DNA of 64,000 bases from positions 3,472,001 to 3,536,000 of the forward strand of contig NZ_JAUTAN010000001.1 of the NCBI RefSeq assembly GCF_030818655.1, written 5' to 3'. Below are positions 1-8,119 of this stretch, piece after piece; within the stretch, counting starts at the first letter, position 1, and the number at the start of each line of letters is the position of its first letter. A program made the position numbers and the translations under genes. This stretch comes from Nocardioides zeae (GTDB lineage: Bacteria > Actinomycetota > Actinomycetes > Propionibacteriales > Nocardioidaceae). The notes below the pieces were generated by a model. It had not been told where the DNA came from, did not search any database, and saw only the letters and a list, made by a program, of their open reading frames with translations.

Positions 1-723
1 GGAGAAGGAGTCCCGCAGCGGGTTCGTCGCGGCGTCGGCGGACAGCGCCGGCAGGCACGTCCCGGTGCTGGACCGCACGGCCTCGTCCGCATTGACGATC
101 GTGGCATCGAGGCTGCCGTCCGCGGCCCGGTCCGCGACCTCGATGCGCACCGGGAGCTCGATGGACGCGTCGTACCCGCCGTCACGGAACCCGCTGATCG
201 TTCCCTCGAGCACGGCCCCGGCGAACGTGCGCGCGACGATGGCGTCCTCCGCGACGCGCACGACGGGCCGCAGCTCGACGACCTTCCCGTCCTCGATCCG
301 CGCGCCGTAGATCTGCGAGGCGTAGGGCATGCCGTCGGCGACGACTGCTGAGTCCGAGTCGGCGTTCTCGGCGGTCACCTGGGCGGTCGCCGCCTCCGAG
401 AGCGGCACGACTCCCTCGCGGGTCCACAGCCCGCCACCTCCCCGCACGATCGCGCCGAAGCGGGCGTCGTCCCCGGGATCGGCCGGCAGCCGGACGGGGG
501 CTCCGTCAGCGAACAGGTCGCTGCAGGTGACGAGGCCGTCGTCGCCCCGCGTCCCCCCGGGACACACCTCCGACGCCTCGCTCTTCAGCGTGGGGACCGT
601 CGCGCGGTCGGGGTCGTTCGAGTCGCTGCCGCAGGCCGTGAGCGTGCCTGCGGCGAGCGCCGCGGTGACGGCCGCGACGGCGAGGCGGACGACGAGACGG
701 GTGGGGCGGGGGGTGGTTGCCAT
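1..723 (-). CDS. Putative secreted lipoprotein, 3' end outside window
   Basis: Partial gene: 241 codons are visible and the C-terminus lies beyond position 1. The protein opens with a basic N-region and a hydrophobic stretch, then the lipobox L28-T-A-C31 followed by GSDSND, so it should be lipid-anchored on the outer face of the membrane. The ATG at 723 is preceded by a clear GGAGGA ribosome site. The mature part is Asp/Gly/Ala-rich and mixes charged beta-like stretches without a family I recognise. It stands alone, with about 200 bp of unassigned sequence between it and the next gene. Function unknown; the lipoprotein call is firm. Confidence 0.75.
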   Translation of the reverse strand, partial: MATTPRPTRLVVRLAVAAVTAALAAGTLTACGSDSNDPDRATVPTLKSEASEVCPGGTRGDDGLVTCSDLFADGAPVRLPADPGDDARFGAIVRGGGGLWTREGVVPLSEAATAQVTAENADSDSAVVADGMPYASQIYGARIEDGKVVELRPVVRVAEDAIVARTFAGAVLEGTISGFRDGGYDASIELPVRIEVADRAADGSLDATIVNADEAVRSSTGTCLPALSADAATNPLRDSFS

Positions 724-928
724 GAGGTCCTCCGGTTCGTGGAAGCCGGGGCGGTTCAGTCCCGGCGACGCTTCGACGCGCGAGCCGGCGATGCGGTTCC
801 GACCTCGTTTCGCCGGACCACGCGCAGGCAGCCTGCACATTGTGGGGTGTGGCCGGCCTCGCGCTCGCTGCCGTGCCCGTGGTGGAGGGGTGACGTGTCC
901 GACACCACGCTGCGGGGCAGGCGTCCCG

Positions 929-1297
929 TCAGCAGGTCCCCGGCCGCTGCACCTGGTCGACCAGACGCTCGGGCGCCTGCAGGCAGTAGGAGTCGGTGAG
1001 CAGCTCGGCCAGCTCCTGCAGGTCGGTCGCGTCGTCGAGCACGAGGCCCACGGCGTTGCCGCCGACCACGAAGTAGGGCTCCCCCAGGTGGCGGAACGCC
1101 ATCACCTCGTCGGGCTCGGCGCGGAACGTGACGCGGAACAGCTGGTCCTCCCCGCCGAAGACGTGCGCGACCGTGCGCCCCGCGACGCGCCACCGCACGC
1201 CCGTCCACGCGTCCTCCTCGACGCACTCGGGGAACGCCGCGAGCACCGGGCGCAGGCGCGCCAGCAGCGTGGGCGGGACGTCGGGACGGCGGGCCAT
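929..1297 (-). CDS. MmcQ/YjbR family protein
   Basis: 122 residues. The pattern TGVRWRVAGRTVAHVFGG near the N-terminus, a central FRVTF strand, and the ending TDSYCLQAPERL fit the small MmcQ/YjbR family, whose members have a CyaY-like alpha/beta fold and sometimes bind DNA; the cellular role is generally unknown. I chose the ATG at 1297 because the family homology starts a few residues later (RRPDVPPTLL); the frame stays open further upstream but that part looks like a shadow of neighbouring DNA. Monocistronic. Confidence 0.7.
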   Translation of the reverse strand: MARRPDVPPTLLARLRPVLAAFPECVEEDAWTGVRWRVAGRTVAHVFGGEDQLFRVTFRAEPDEVMAFRHLGEPYFVVGGNAVGLVLDDATDLQELAELLTDSYCLQAPERLVDQVQRPGTC

Positions 1298-1429
1298 GGC
1301 GGCACGGTGCCACACGGGACCGACAGGTTCCGCGAAAGCCGTGCTCACGACCGATGACTCCGGGCCACCGCCGTGGTCTGCTCCCCCGACGCGGCCGACC
1401 GGCGGCCGCTCGCGACCCCGGAGCGCACC

Positions 1430-1855
1430 GTGACGACCCACATGAACACCTACCTGATCTTCGACGGCGAGACCCGCGCGGCGATGGAGCTCTACCAGTC
1501 GATCCTCGGCGGCACGCTCGACGTGATGACCTTCGGCGACATGGGCATGGAGGGTCCGGCGGCCGACGGCGTCATGCACGCGTTCCTCCACACGGACGGC
1601 GGCCTCCGCCTCATGGCGTCCGACGGCGGCCCCGACAACGAGGTCGTCCACGGGACGGACGTCGCGATCGCCCTCAACGGCGACGCGGAGGACGAGGCGA
1701 CGCTGCGCGGCTGGTACGACGCGTTCAGCGCGGCCGGGACCGTCGACGTACCGCTGGAGAAGCAGATGTGGGGCGCCCTCTTCGGCCAGGTCACGGACCC
1801 CTTCGGCATCGCCTGGATGTTCAACGTCGCCTCCGGGGACGAGCCGGGGGCCTGA
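1430..1855 (+). CDS. VOC/PhnB-like glyoxalase-fold protein
   Basis: About 141 residues of the PhnB-type branch of the vicinal oxygen chelate superfamily: the opening NTYLIFDGETRAAMELYQSI, central GGLRLMASD and the ending FGQVTDPFGIAWMFNV are typical. Family members are small dimeric metal-binding or degenerate proteins and the substrate cannot be inferred. The start is taken as GTG at 1430, with GGAG a short distance upstream; ATG at 1442 would also work. Stand-alone gene, convergent with the oxygenase gene on the other strand. Confidence 0.7.
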   Translation: MTTHMNTYLIFDGETRAAMELYQSILGGTLDVMTFGDMGMEGPAADGVMHAFLHTDGGLRLMASDGGPDNEVVHGTDVAIALNGDAEDEATLRGWYDAFSAAGTVDVPLEKQMWGALFGQVTDPFGIAWMFNVASGDEPGA

Positions 1856-1879
1856 GCGGCGCCCCCTCACCCGGCCCCC

Positions 1880-3109
1880 TCACCCGGGCAGCGCGCCGAC
1901 GGCGGGCTCGTCGTCGCCGAAGTAGTCCGCCATCACCCGCGCGACGACGTCCTCGCCCCACCGGTCGAGCCGGGCCTCGCCACCGGGGAGCCGCCGGTCG
2001 ATCCGGTAGCGCCACGTGTTCAGCCCCAGCACGCAGGCGTGCGCCCACGGCGGGCGCCACGGCAGCCCGAGGTCGCGCATCGACTCCCGCCCGAGGAACA
2101 GCGAGAGCATGCTCAGCGTCCGCTCCGCCTTCCACCGGCCGTGCGGCAGCGTGCGCAGCATCGCGACGATGTCCTGCGAGAGCCGCGCGCCGGCGGGCGT
2201 GACGTCGCCCTGGGCGAGCAGCACGTGGTAGTTGATCCGGTGCCGCTCCCGCTCGTCGTCGACCAGCCACTGCTCGTCGACGCCGAGGAGCCACCCGACG
2301 TACTTCCACAGGTGCATCACCGCGCGCGACTCCGCCGGCGTCACCGGTACGCCGAGCGCCCGGGCCCCGAGGAGCACGACGCCGTCGAAGAGGCCGAGCG
2401 TGCCGGCCTGGTCCGCCTGGTTGATGGGCAGGCCCCAGCGCTCGACGTCCCAGTGCTCCGTGAACCCGGCGTTGACCAGCGCGTGCATGGCGCGCACGTG
2501 CACGGTGAGCCGCCAGCCCTCGCCCCAGCGACCGTCGGCGTCGCGCTGGAGCGCGCCCGGCTGCGAGAGCGCGGCGGTCCACGTCTGCGTCTCGGCGAGC
2601 CGACGCCGGGTCGAGCCGCCGACGAGGCCGCCGGTGGCGACGAGCAGGTCGGGCGGCCCGCCGAAGCGGTAGCCGCCGATCAGCGACAGCTGCAGGAGCA
2701 CGTCGGCGGCGTTCTGCCCGAACCGCCGGTAGACGCGCGCCCCCTCCTCGACCAGCACGGGGTCGACCCACGACGGGGTGGCCTCCACGTGCGCGAGGAA
2801 CGCGCGCAGCGCCTCCGGCGCGTCCGGTACGGCGCGGATCCCGTCCGCGAGGGCCACCCGCAGCTGGCGGTGGGTGACGCGCCGCGGGTCGCCCGCGGGG
2901 AGACGCAGCGCGGCGGCGAGCCGGGCACCGACCTCGTCCTGCTCACCGAGGGCGGCGCCGATCCGGGCCATCAGGTCCTCGTCGACCTCGCGCACGCGGG
3001 CGACGACCCGCAAGGTGCGGCCGAGCCGGCGGCTGCGGGCCTCGGCGGCGCGGAAGCGGGAGGGCGGCGGGACGGGGGCGGTGAGCTCGGGCTGGAGGGA
3101 GGCGCTCAT
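1880..3109 (-). CDS. MpaB-type oxygenase (DUF2236 family)
   Basis: 409 residues resembling the DUF2236 family that includes fungal MpaB oxygenase and latex-clearing protein, mostly helical haem-binding enzymes acting on hydrophobic substrates. Family-type elements visible are the GGYRFGGPP segment, RLTVHVRAMHALV (a His-rich helix likely near haem) and MHLWKYVGWLLGVDE. No Tat or Sec signal is present, unlike secreted Lcp, so it is probably cytoplasmic. The start at 3109 (MSASLQP) was preferred over an upstream ATG because the latter lies inside the divergent promoter. It is divergent from a TetR regulator that probably controls it; the substrate is unknown. Confidence 0.75.
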   Translation of the reverse strand: MSASLQPELTAPVPPPSRFRAAEARSRRLGRTLRVVARVREVDEDLMARIGAALGEQDEVGARLAAALRLPAGDPRRVTHRQLRVALADGIRAVPDAPEALRAFLAHVEATPSWVDPVLVEEGARVYRRFGQNAADVLLQLSLIGGYRFGGPPDLLVATGGLVGGSTRRRLAETQTWTAALSQPGALQRDADGRWGEGWRLTVHVRAMHALVNAGFTEHWDVERWGLPINQADQAGTLGLFDGVVLLGARALGVPVTPAESRAVMHLWKYVGWLLGVDEQWLVDDERERHRINYHVLLAQGDVTPAGARLSQDIVAMLRTLPHGRWKAERTLSMLSLFLGRESMRDLGLPWRPPWAHACVLGLNTWRYRIDRRLPGGEARLDRWGEDVVARVMADYFGDDEPAVGALPG

Positions 3110-3119
3110 GCACGTCAGC

Positions 3120-3147
3120 CTGACGCGAGCGATCACTCGCCTACAAT
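3120..3147 (+). promoter_or_regulatory. Promoter and 16-bp dyad operator for the TetR/oxygenase pair
   Basis: The 44-bp divergent gap holds a near-perfect palindrome GCGAGCGATCACTCGC (3125-3140, 14 of 16 symmetric). It lies between a CTGACG -35-like box (3120-3125) and the -10 box TACAAT (3142-3147). The -10 ends six bases before the TetR start codon, so the transcript would be leaderless. A TetR dimer bound here would block its own promoter and probably that of the oxygenase gene. Confidence 0.6.
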
Positions 3148-3153
3148 TCGCGT

Positions 3154-3813
3154 ATGGACGCCGCGCGCCGGACCGCCTCGACGCAGCGACCCGTCCCTGG
3201 CCTGCGGAGACAGCCGCGCCAGCAGCGCTCGCGGGCGATGGTCGAGCGGATCGTCGCGGCCGCTCGCGTCGTGCTCACCGAGGACGGCTACGACGCGTTC
3301 TCCACCAACCGGGTCGCCGCCCGCGCCGACGTGAGCCCCGGCTCGCTCTACCAGTACTTCCCCGACAAGGCCGCCCTCGTCGACGTCCTCACCCAGCGCT
3401 GGATCGAGCAGGTGAGCGAGGACGTGACCCGCGTGCTCCTCGACCGCCTCGACGCGACCGGTCCCGCCATGGTCCGCTCCGCCGCCGACGCCCTGCTGAC
3501 CGCGCTCTCCGCCGACGTGGCGCTGCTGCGGCTCGTGTGGGAGGACCTGCCCGGGGCGCGCAACCTCGCGAGCCGGGAGCTGCTCGAGCGCCGCGTGCGG
3601 GACGTGCTCGCGGCGTACCTCGCCGTCCGCCTCCCCGCCCCCGACCGCCCCCGCGCCGCCCGCATGGCGTGGGTCGCCGTGCTGACGATGGAGTTCCTGA
3701 CGGTGCGGTTCGTGCTCGACCCCGACCCGCCGCTGACGCGGGAGGAGCTGCTGGACGAGGTGGTCGCCATGGGCGTCCGGTACGTCGCGGTCGAGCCGGA
3801 AACCTCCGGATGA
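3154..3813 (+). CDS. TetR family transcriptional regulator
   Basis: 219 residues. After a basic 27-residue leader comes a classic TetR N-terminal helix-turn-helix: IVAAARVVLTEDGYDAFSTN, then VAARADVSPGSLYQYFPDKAAL, with the family hallmark YQYFPDK. The C-terminal two thirds is an Ala/Leu-rich helical ligand and dimer domain. The ATG at 3154 coincides with the predicted transcription start, so translation is probably leaderless. It is divergent from the MpaB-type oxygenase and is likely its local repressor; the ligand is unknown. Confidence 0.85.
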   Translation: MDAARRTASTQRPVPGLRRQPRQQRSRAMVERIVAAARVVLTEDGYDAFSTNRVAARADVSPGSLYQYFPDKAALVDVLTQRWIEQVSEDVTRVLLDRLDATGPAMVRSAADALLTALSADVALLRLVWEDLPGARNLASRELLERRVRDVLAAYLAVRLPAPDRPRAARMAWVAVLTMEFLTVRFVLDPDPPLTREELLDEVVAMGVRYVAVEPETSG

Positions 3814-3894
3814 CGCCGCCCCGGCGCCGCGCCTAGGTTCAGGATCGCGCGGCGGCCGTGGGGTCCGTCGCCGGCCGAGGAGGAGGTGCGGGCG

Positions 3895-4782
3895 ATGGGG
3901 ACGTTCGTCGGGGCCGACGTCGAGGAGCTCCGCGCGCTCGCGGTCGAGCTCGAGGCGGGGGCCGGTGAGCTGCGGGACCTGTCGTCGGAGCTCTCCGGCG
4001 CGATCGCTGCGGCGGAGAGCTGGCAGGGCCCGGACGCCACCCGCTGCAAGGACGAGTGGGGCACCCTCGCGCGGAGCAGCATCACCGACGTCGCCGCGGC
4101 GCTCGACACGGCCGGGCGCATCGTCCGGCGCAACGCCGACGAGCAGGAGGGCGTCAGCAGCGCCGACTCGACGGCCCCGCAGGGCTACGGCTGGCTCTCC
4201 CTCGTGCCCGGCGGCATCGCGACCGCCACCGCGCTCACGAAGATCTGGGGCGCCGGGAAGGGCCTGCTGCAGCTGCGCGGGTTCTTCGACGCGCTGCGCC
4301 ACCCGGCGACCGGGTTCGGTGCGCTGACCCGCTTCGAGAAGGTGCGCGACGCGATCGAGGCGCTCCTCGCCACGCGCACGACCGGGATCATGGGCATGCT
4401 GTCGCGCCTCTCGCTGCCCCTCACCGCGCTCCAGGGCGCGTGGCAGGCGGTGGCCGGCACCGGGTACGACGGCTGGCGCGACACCGTCGGCCGCATCGTC
4501 GGCGGCGTCGGCGCGGTCGGTGCCGTCACCCTCCTCGTCGGAGGCACGGCGCTCGCGGCGCCCATCGCGACGGCGGCGGCGATCGGGGTCGCGGCCTACG
4601 GCGTGTGGAGCGCCGGCAACTACGTCTACGACAACCGCGCCGCGATCGGCCAGTTCGTCACCCGCGCCGCCGACGGCGTCGCCACCTGGGCCTCCGACCA
4701 GGCCTCCCGGGCGCTCGACGCGGCCCGCGACTGGGCCCGTGGCTTCCTCGGGCTCGGTCGCCCGGCGGCGGTGGGCTCGTGA
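3895..4782 (+). CDS. WXG100-type protein with C-terminal membrane-active region
   Basis: 295 residues. The first 95 or so look like a WXG100 (ESAT-6-like) helical hairpin with the turn motif SWQGPDA (W-x-G) and a long second helix ending in RRNADEQEG. The rest contains a Gly/Ala-rich amphipathic to hydrophobic region (VGGVGAVGAVTLLVGGTALA and the following AAPIATAAAIGVAAYG), reminiscent of long WXG/LXG effectors or membrane-inserting ESX substrates. The start ATG at 3895 has AGGAGG eight bases upstream. It overlaps the next gene by GTGA, so the trio 3895-5896 is translationally coupled. No toxin catalytic motif is recognised. Confidence 0.65.
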   Translation: MGTFVGADVEELRALAVELEAGAGELRDLSSELSGAIAAAESWQGPDATRCKDEWGTLARSSITDVAAALDTAGRIVRRNADEQEGVSSADSTAPQGYGWLSLVPGGIATATALTKIWGAGKGLLQLRGFFDALRHPATGFGALTRFEKVRDAIEALLATRTTGIMGMLSRLSLPLTALQGAWQAVAGTGYDGWRDTVGRIVGGVGAVGAVTLLVGGTALAAPIATAAAIGVAAYGVWSAGNYVYDNRAAIGQFVTRAADGVATWASDQASRALDAARDWARGFLGLGRPAAVGS

Positions 4783-5633
4783 GCGCCGTGAGCGCCGCCG
4801 TCACCGCGGAGCGCGGCGCCCCCGCCGACCTCGCGAGGCCGGTCGTCACCCTCACCGACGAGGAGCTGGCGGTGCTCGGCCACGCGGAGGGGCCGGCGGT
4901 GACGCCCTACCTGGCCGACCTCACCGGCGCGGTCCGCGACCAGGCGCTCGCGACGGCCCTGCGCGGGCTGCTGGCCCGCGGCATCGTCTCCCCACCCGGC
5001 GGCGACGGCGCGCCCGAGCTGCAGGGCGACCGCGTCGAGCTCGACCTGCTCGTGCGGCAGGACGTGCTCTCCGTGCTGACCCTGCGCCGGGCCGCCGGCA
5101 CCGTCGTCGCGGTGGCCCGCACCGGCGCCGCGGTGCAGGACTTCCTCTACGCCCACGTCGTCGCGGAGTTCGTGCTCGTCGAGCAGGTCGGCACCGACGG
5201 CCAGCACCGGTTCTCCCTCGCCCGTGCGGCGGACCTCGGCGCGCTCCTCGTCGGTGCGGTGCTGCACCCGGAGGCGGCGAGCGGTACGACGGGGGACCCG
5301 GTCACGCTCTCCGTCCCGGCGGGCGACGTCTCGGGCCCGGCGGCGGTCGCCGTCACGCCCCCGGCCCTCCTGGCGCAGCTGGGCACGGCCCACCTGCGCG
5401 CGGACGTCACGGTGCTGCGGGCCGGGTCGGGCGTCGGCGCCGACGGGCCCGGCGAGCTCCTCGGCCTGTTCACCGGCCCGCGCGGGTGCTGGGTGGCGCG
5501 CACCGCGGCCGGCAGCGGGCGGGTCCGGATCGCCCCCGTCGACGTCGAGCAGGTGCGCCGCGACGTACGGGCCCTGGCGGCGGACGCCGTCCCCACCCCC
5601 GAGAGCATCCCCGAGAGCGGAGACGCGCGATGA
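4779..5633 (+). CDS. EspG-like ESX-associated protein (tentative)
   Basis: 284 residues, beginning at a GTG that overlaps the stop of the preceding WXG gene. Features compatible with the EspG (PF14011) fold are the opening VTLTDEELAVLGHAEG, alternating beta strands and helices of similar size, and a central HVVAEFVLVEQVGTDGQHRF. EspG proteins are cytosolic chaperones that bind secreted PE/PPE or WXG partners in type VII secretion. Identification rests mainly on its position between two WXG100 genes and general pattern, so an unrelated cytosolic partner is possible. It is followed by a WXG100 gene with ATGA overlap. Confidence 0.5.
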   Translation: MSAVSAAVTAERGAPADLARPVVTLTDEELAVLGHAEGPAVTPYLADLTGAVRDQALATALRGLLARGIVSPPGGDGAPELQGDRVELDLLVRQDVLSVLTLRRAAGTVVAVARTGAAVQDFLYAHVVAEFVLVEQVGTDGQHRFSLARAADLGALLVGAVLHPEAASGTTGDPVTLSVPAGDVSGPAAVAVTPPALLAQLGTAHLRADVTVLRAGSGVGADGPGELLGLFTGPRGCWVARTAAGSGRVRIAPVDVEQVRRDVRALAADAVPTPESIPESGDAR

Positions 5634-5896
5634 GCAGCTTCCACGGCATGAACACCGAGCAGGTCACCGCGCTCGGCACCCGGATGACGGCCGTCGCCGA
5701 CCGGCTCCGCACCCTCGAGGCGACCCTCACCTCGCGCCTGCAGCAGGCCGCGTGGCAGGGCGCCGACCGGGAGCGCTTCGTGCAGGAGTGGGACGGGGCG
5801 TACGTCGCGTCCCTGCGCACCGCGGCCGCAGCGCTCGAGCAGGCCGCGGCGGTGGCCGCCGACAACGTGCGGGCGCAGGAGTCCGTCAGCGCCTGA
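5630..5896 (+). CDS. WXG100 family (ESAT-6-like) protein
   Basis: 88 residues, the standard size. It forms a two-helix hairpin with the diagnostic W-x-G turn (AAWQGADRERF) around residue 44 and a second helix rich in Ala and acidic residues; the usual C-terminal YxxxD/E export signal is not obvious. The start ATG overlaps the stop of the EspG-like gene (ATGA), so it is the third member of a coupled operon. Such proteins normally leave the cell as dimers through EccC-driven type VII secretion, but no ecc gene is present in the window. Confidence 0.8.
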   Translation: MSSFHGMNTEQVTALGTRMTAVADRLRTLEATLTSRLQQAAWQGADRERFVQEWDGAYVASLRTAAAALEQAAAVAADNVRAQESVSA

Positions 5897-5899
5897 GGT

Positions 5900-5944
5900 G
5901 TCGTGGCCTCAGCGCTACGGAAAACGGCCCGCTGGGGCCCCGAC
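5900..5944. terminator. Imperfect stem-loop at end of WXG operon, member of a repeat family
   Basis: Arms GTCGTGGCCTCAGCG (5900-5914) and CGCTGGGGCCCCGAC (5930-5944) pair with two mismatches around a loop containing GGAAAAC. It sits between convergent genes and may stop both. A second copy with the loop in the opposite orientation (TTTTCC) lies at 59305-59349, also between convergent genes. Confidence 0.6.
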
Positions 5945-6406
5945 TCAGGGCTGGGCGGGCGTCGGGCCCGGGTCGATCTTCTGGCCCGGGCGACCGAAGC
6001 GACGCAGGCTGTAGACGATCAGCCCCAGGGCGATCGCCGACGACGCGATGAACGTGATGCCGGTGCCGACACCGCCGAGGAGCCACCACGAGTCGCGGAC
6101 CGGCCACCAGCCGGGCGCCGGCGGACGCACGATCCAGAGCACGCCCAGGGCGGTCAGGCACAGTGCACCGAGCGTCGACATCGCGACGCGGAACCACGTC
6201 TCGACGCCCTCCGCGGCGGTGCGCATCGCCGCGCGCTCGATGGGGGCGAGGCGCCGCTCGGCCCACTCGTACTGCTGCGAGAGCACCGCCAGGCCGCCGA
6301 ACAGCATGAGCAGACCAGGGCCGGGCAGCACCAGGGCTGCGATGCCGCCGACCACCAGGGTCCATCCGACGATCTCGAGGGCGATCCGCTTGCCTGCTCC
6401 GCGCAC
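5945..6406 (-). CDS. PGPGW-domain membrane protein (TIGR02611-like)
   Basis: 153 residues with a hydrophobic N-terminal segment bearing the family signature ALVLPGPGLLMLFGGLAVLS, then the charged EWAERRL stretch, and two more membrane spans (MSTLGALCLTALGVLWIV; GTGITFIASSAIALGLIV). The family is common in actinobacteria and has no established function. The start at 6406 gives MRGAGKRIALEIVGWTLVVGG, a normal signal-anchor. Its stop touches the terminator-like repeat that separates it from the WXG operon. Confidence 0.7.
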   Translation of the reverse strand: MRGAGKRIALEIVGWTLVVGGIAALVLPGPGLLMLFGGLAVLSQQYEWAERRLAPIERAAMRTAAEGVETWFRVAMSTLGALCLTALGVLWIVRPPAPGWWPVRDSWWLLGGVGTGITFIASSAIALGLIVYSLRRFGRPGQKIDPGPTPAQP

Positions 6407-6472
6407 GGGTGAAGCCTGCCAGACAGCCGGGAACGGGGACCGGATTTCCGGCGGCGCCCTCGTCGTCCGCGG

Positions 6473-7195
6473 TCAGCCGGTGCCGAGGGCGCTCGCCGCG
6501 TCGGCCGCCAGCAGGAGGCCGACGATGGCGAGCACCCAGTAGACCGCGCCGTCCGTGACCCGACGCAGCCAGGCGGCGAGACGCGCGAGCGGCGCCTCGA
6601 CGCGGTCCCGGAGCGCGAGCCGCACCGCGAGGAGCAGGAGGGCCGGCGCCACCATCACCAGGGCGTAGGCCGCCACGACGCCGACGGTGCCCACCACCGG
6701 GAGGTCCGCCGCGGTGATGAGCCCGATGGCGGCGAGGAACGGCAGCATGCTCGCCACCTCGACGAGCACCGCGGCGAGGGCGACACCGACCACGACCCGG
6801 TACGACGCGTCGGCGCCCACCAGCCGCTCCGCCCAGGTGCCCGCCCGGTCGGCGGGCTGCTCGGGCGCGTGCCCCGGGCGTCGCCGCCACCACGCCAGCA
6901 CCTTGTCGCCCACGGCACCCGCCGCCAGCAGCACGACGCCGACGACGAGCTGTGCCCAGCGCAGCCAGGTCAGGTCGCCCAGGTCGAGCACGAGGTCGCG
7001 GAGCGCGCCTGCGCCGAGCACGAGCGTCACACCGACGGCGGCGTAGAAGCCACCGACGACGGCGAGGTACGCGGCGTACCGGCGCACGTCGACCCGCGGC
7101 GCCAGCAGGAGGAGGAGCGGCAGCACGAGCGTGCCGAGGCTCGTGCTGTCGACCAGCGCGAGGCCGGCCAGTGCGGCGAGGGTGACGGGGTCCAC
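6473..7195 (-). CDS. GAP/Sap-like membrane protein (sulfolipid-addressing family)
   Basis: 240 residues with about six membrane spans in two halves separated by a charged loop (RRRPGHAPEQPADRAGTW). The opening TLAALAGLALVDSTSLGTL and paired LVVGVVLL and LPVVGTVGVVAAYALVM segments resemble the GAP/SfLAP (PF11139) family, linked in mycobacteria to export of glycolipids. The GTG start at 7195 follows a TAGCGT -10-like box by seven bases, suggesting a leaderless message. No lipid biosynthesis genes are nearby, so the cargo is unknown. Confidence 0.65.
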   Translation of the reverse strand: MDPVTLAALAGLALVDSTSLGTLVLPLLLLLAPRVDVRRYAAYLAVVGGFYAAVGVTLVLGAGALRDLVLDLGDLTWLRWAQLVVGVVLLAAGAVGDKVLAWWRRRPGHAPEQPADRAGTWAERLVGADASYRVVVGVALAAVLVEVASMLPFLAAIGLITAADLPVVGTVGVVAAYALVMVAPALLLLAVRLALRDRVEAPLARLAAWLRRVTDGAVYWVLAIVGLLLAADAASALGTG

Positions 7196-7256
7196 GCGGC
7201 CGACGCTAGGCAGGCGGGGGTACGCCGCGGATCAGCCGATGGTCGGGGCCGGGGGG

Positions 7257-7301
7257 TCGTTGGTCGGGGCGTCGTTGGTCGGGGCGTCGTTGGTCGGGAT
7301 C
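7257..7301. repeat. Three tandem 15-bp repeats
   Basis: The unit TCGTTGGTCGGGGCG occurs at 7257-7271 and 7272-7286, with a third copy diverged in its last bases at 7287-7301. The array abuts the stop codon of the TauE/SafE-family gene and probably arose by slippage. No function is apparent. Confidence 0.8.
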
Positions 7302-8058
7302 AGAGCAGCATCGCGACGGCGGACCCCGTGCCGGCCACGACGATCGCGACGCGGAGACACGTGGCGGGGAGACGCTTGGCGATGCGGGCGCCGACGTAGC
7401 CCCCCAGGACGGAACCGACCGCCAGCAGTCCGACGACGCCCCAGTCGACGTCGGCCGTCAGGGCGAACACGACGCCGGCCGTGATGTTGGCGGCCATCAC
7501 CGTCAGCGTGCGGAGGGCACCCGCGACGTGGAGCTCGATGTCGAACGAGAGGGCCAGCACGGCGAGCATCATGACGCCGGCGCCGGCGCCGAAGTAGCCG
7601 CCGTACACCCCCACCAGGAGCACGCAGCCCACCACGAGCGGGGTGAGCCGGATCCGGGCCTCGCCGTCCTCGCCGCGGCGGTGGCGCAGCCACGCGGCGA
7701 TGCGGGGCTGCAGGGCCACGAGGACGCAGGTGCCGAGGATCAGCCACGGCACGATCGCCTCGAACACACCCGCGGGCAGGAGGACGAGCAGCGCGGCGCC
7801 ACCGATGCCTGCCACGGCGGTGAGGCAGAGGAGCTGCGCCGCGAGCCGCGGGTGGGCGCGGAGCTCGTCACGGAACCCGGCCGCCGCGCCGAGGCCGGCG
7901 GGGACCAGACCGATCGTGTTGCTGACGTTGGCGGTGACCGGCGGCAGGCCCACGGCGACCAGCACCGGGAAGGTCAGCAGGGAGGCGACGCCGACCGTCG
8001 ACGTCAGCACGCCACCGGCGAAGCCGGCGACCAGCACCCACAGCGCGTCCACGTCCAC
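7300..8058 (-). CDS. TauE/SafE (TSUP) family membrane transporter
   Basis: About 252 residues. The hydrophobic protein has seven or eight spans and the two TSUP half-repeats: VLVAGFAGGVLTSTVGVAS with the downstream NVSNTIGLVPAG, and GVYGGYFGAGAGVMML in the second half. The family exports or imports sulfite, sulfoacetate or related organosulfur anions; the substrate here is unknown. The start is set at GTG 8058 (VDVDALW), because further upstream the frame runs into a 72-bp palindrome and loses protein-like composition. Divergent from the Na+/H+ antiporter. Confidence 0.8.
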   Translation of the reverse strand: MDVDALWVLVAGFAGGVLTSTVGVASLLTFPVLVAVGLPPVTANVSNTIGLVPAGLGAAAGFRDELRAHPRLAAQLLCLTAVAGIGGAALLVLLPAGVFEAIVPWLILGTCVLVALQPRIAAWLRHRRGEDGEARIRLTPLVVGCVLLVGVYGGYFGAGAGVMMLAVLALSFDIELHVAGALRTLTVMAANITAGVVFALTADVDWGVVGLLAVGSVLGGYVGARIAKRLPATCLRVAIVVAGTGSAVAMLL

Positions 8059-8119
8059 CCGTCCCGTCGAAGCTCCCCGGAGGGCCCGTCGGGGATGGTG
8101 CCACGGCGGCCCCTCCCCG

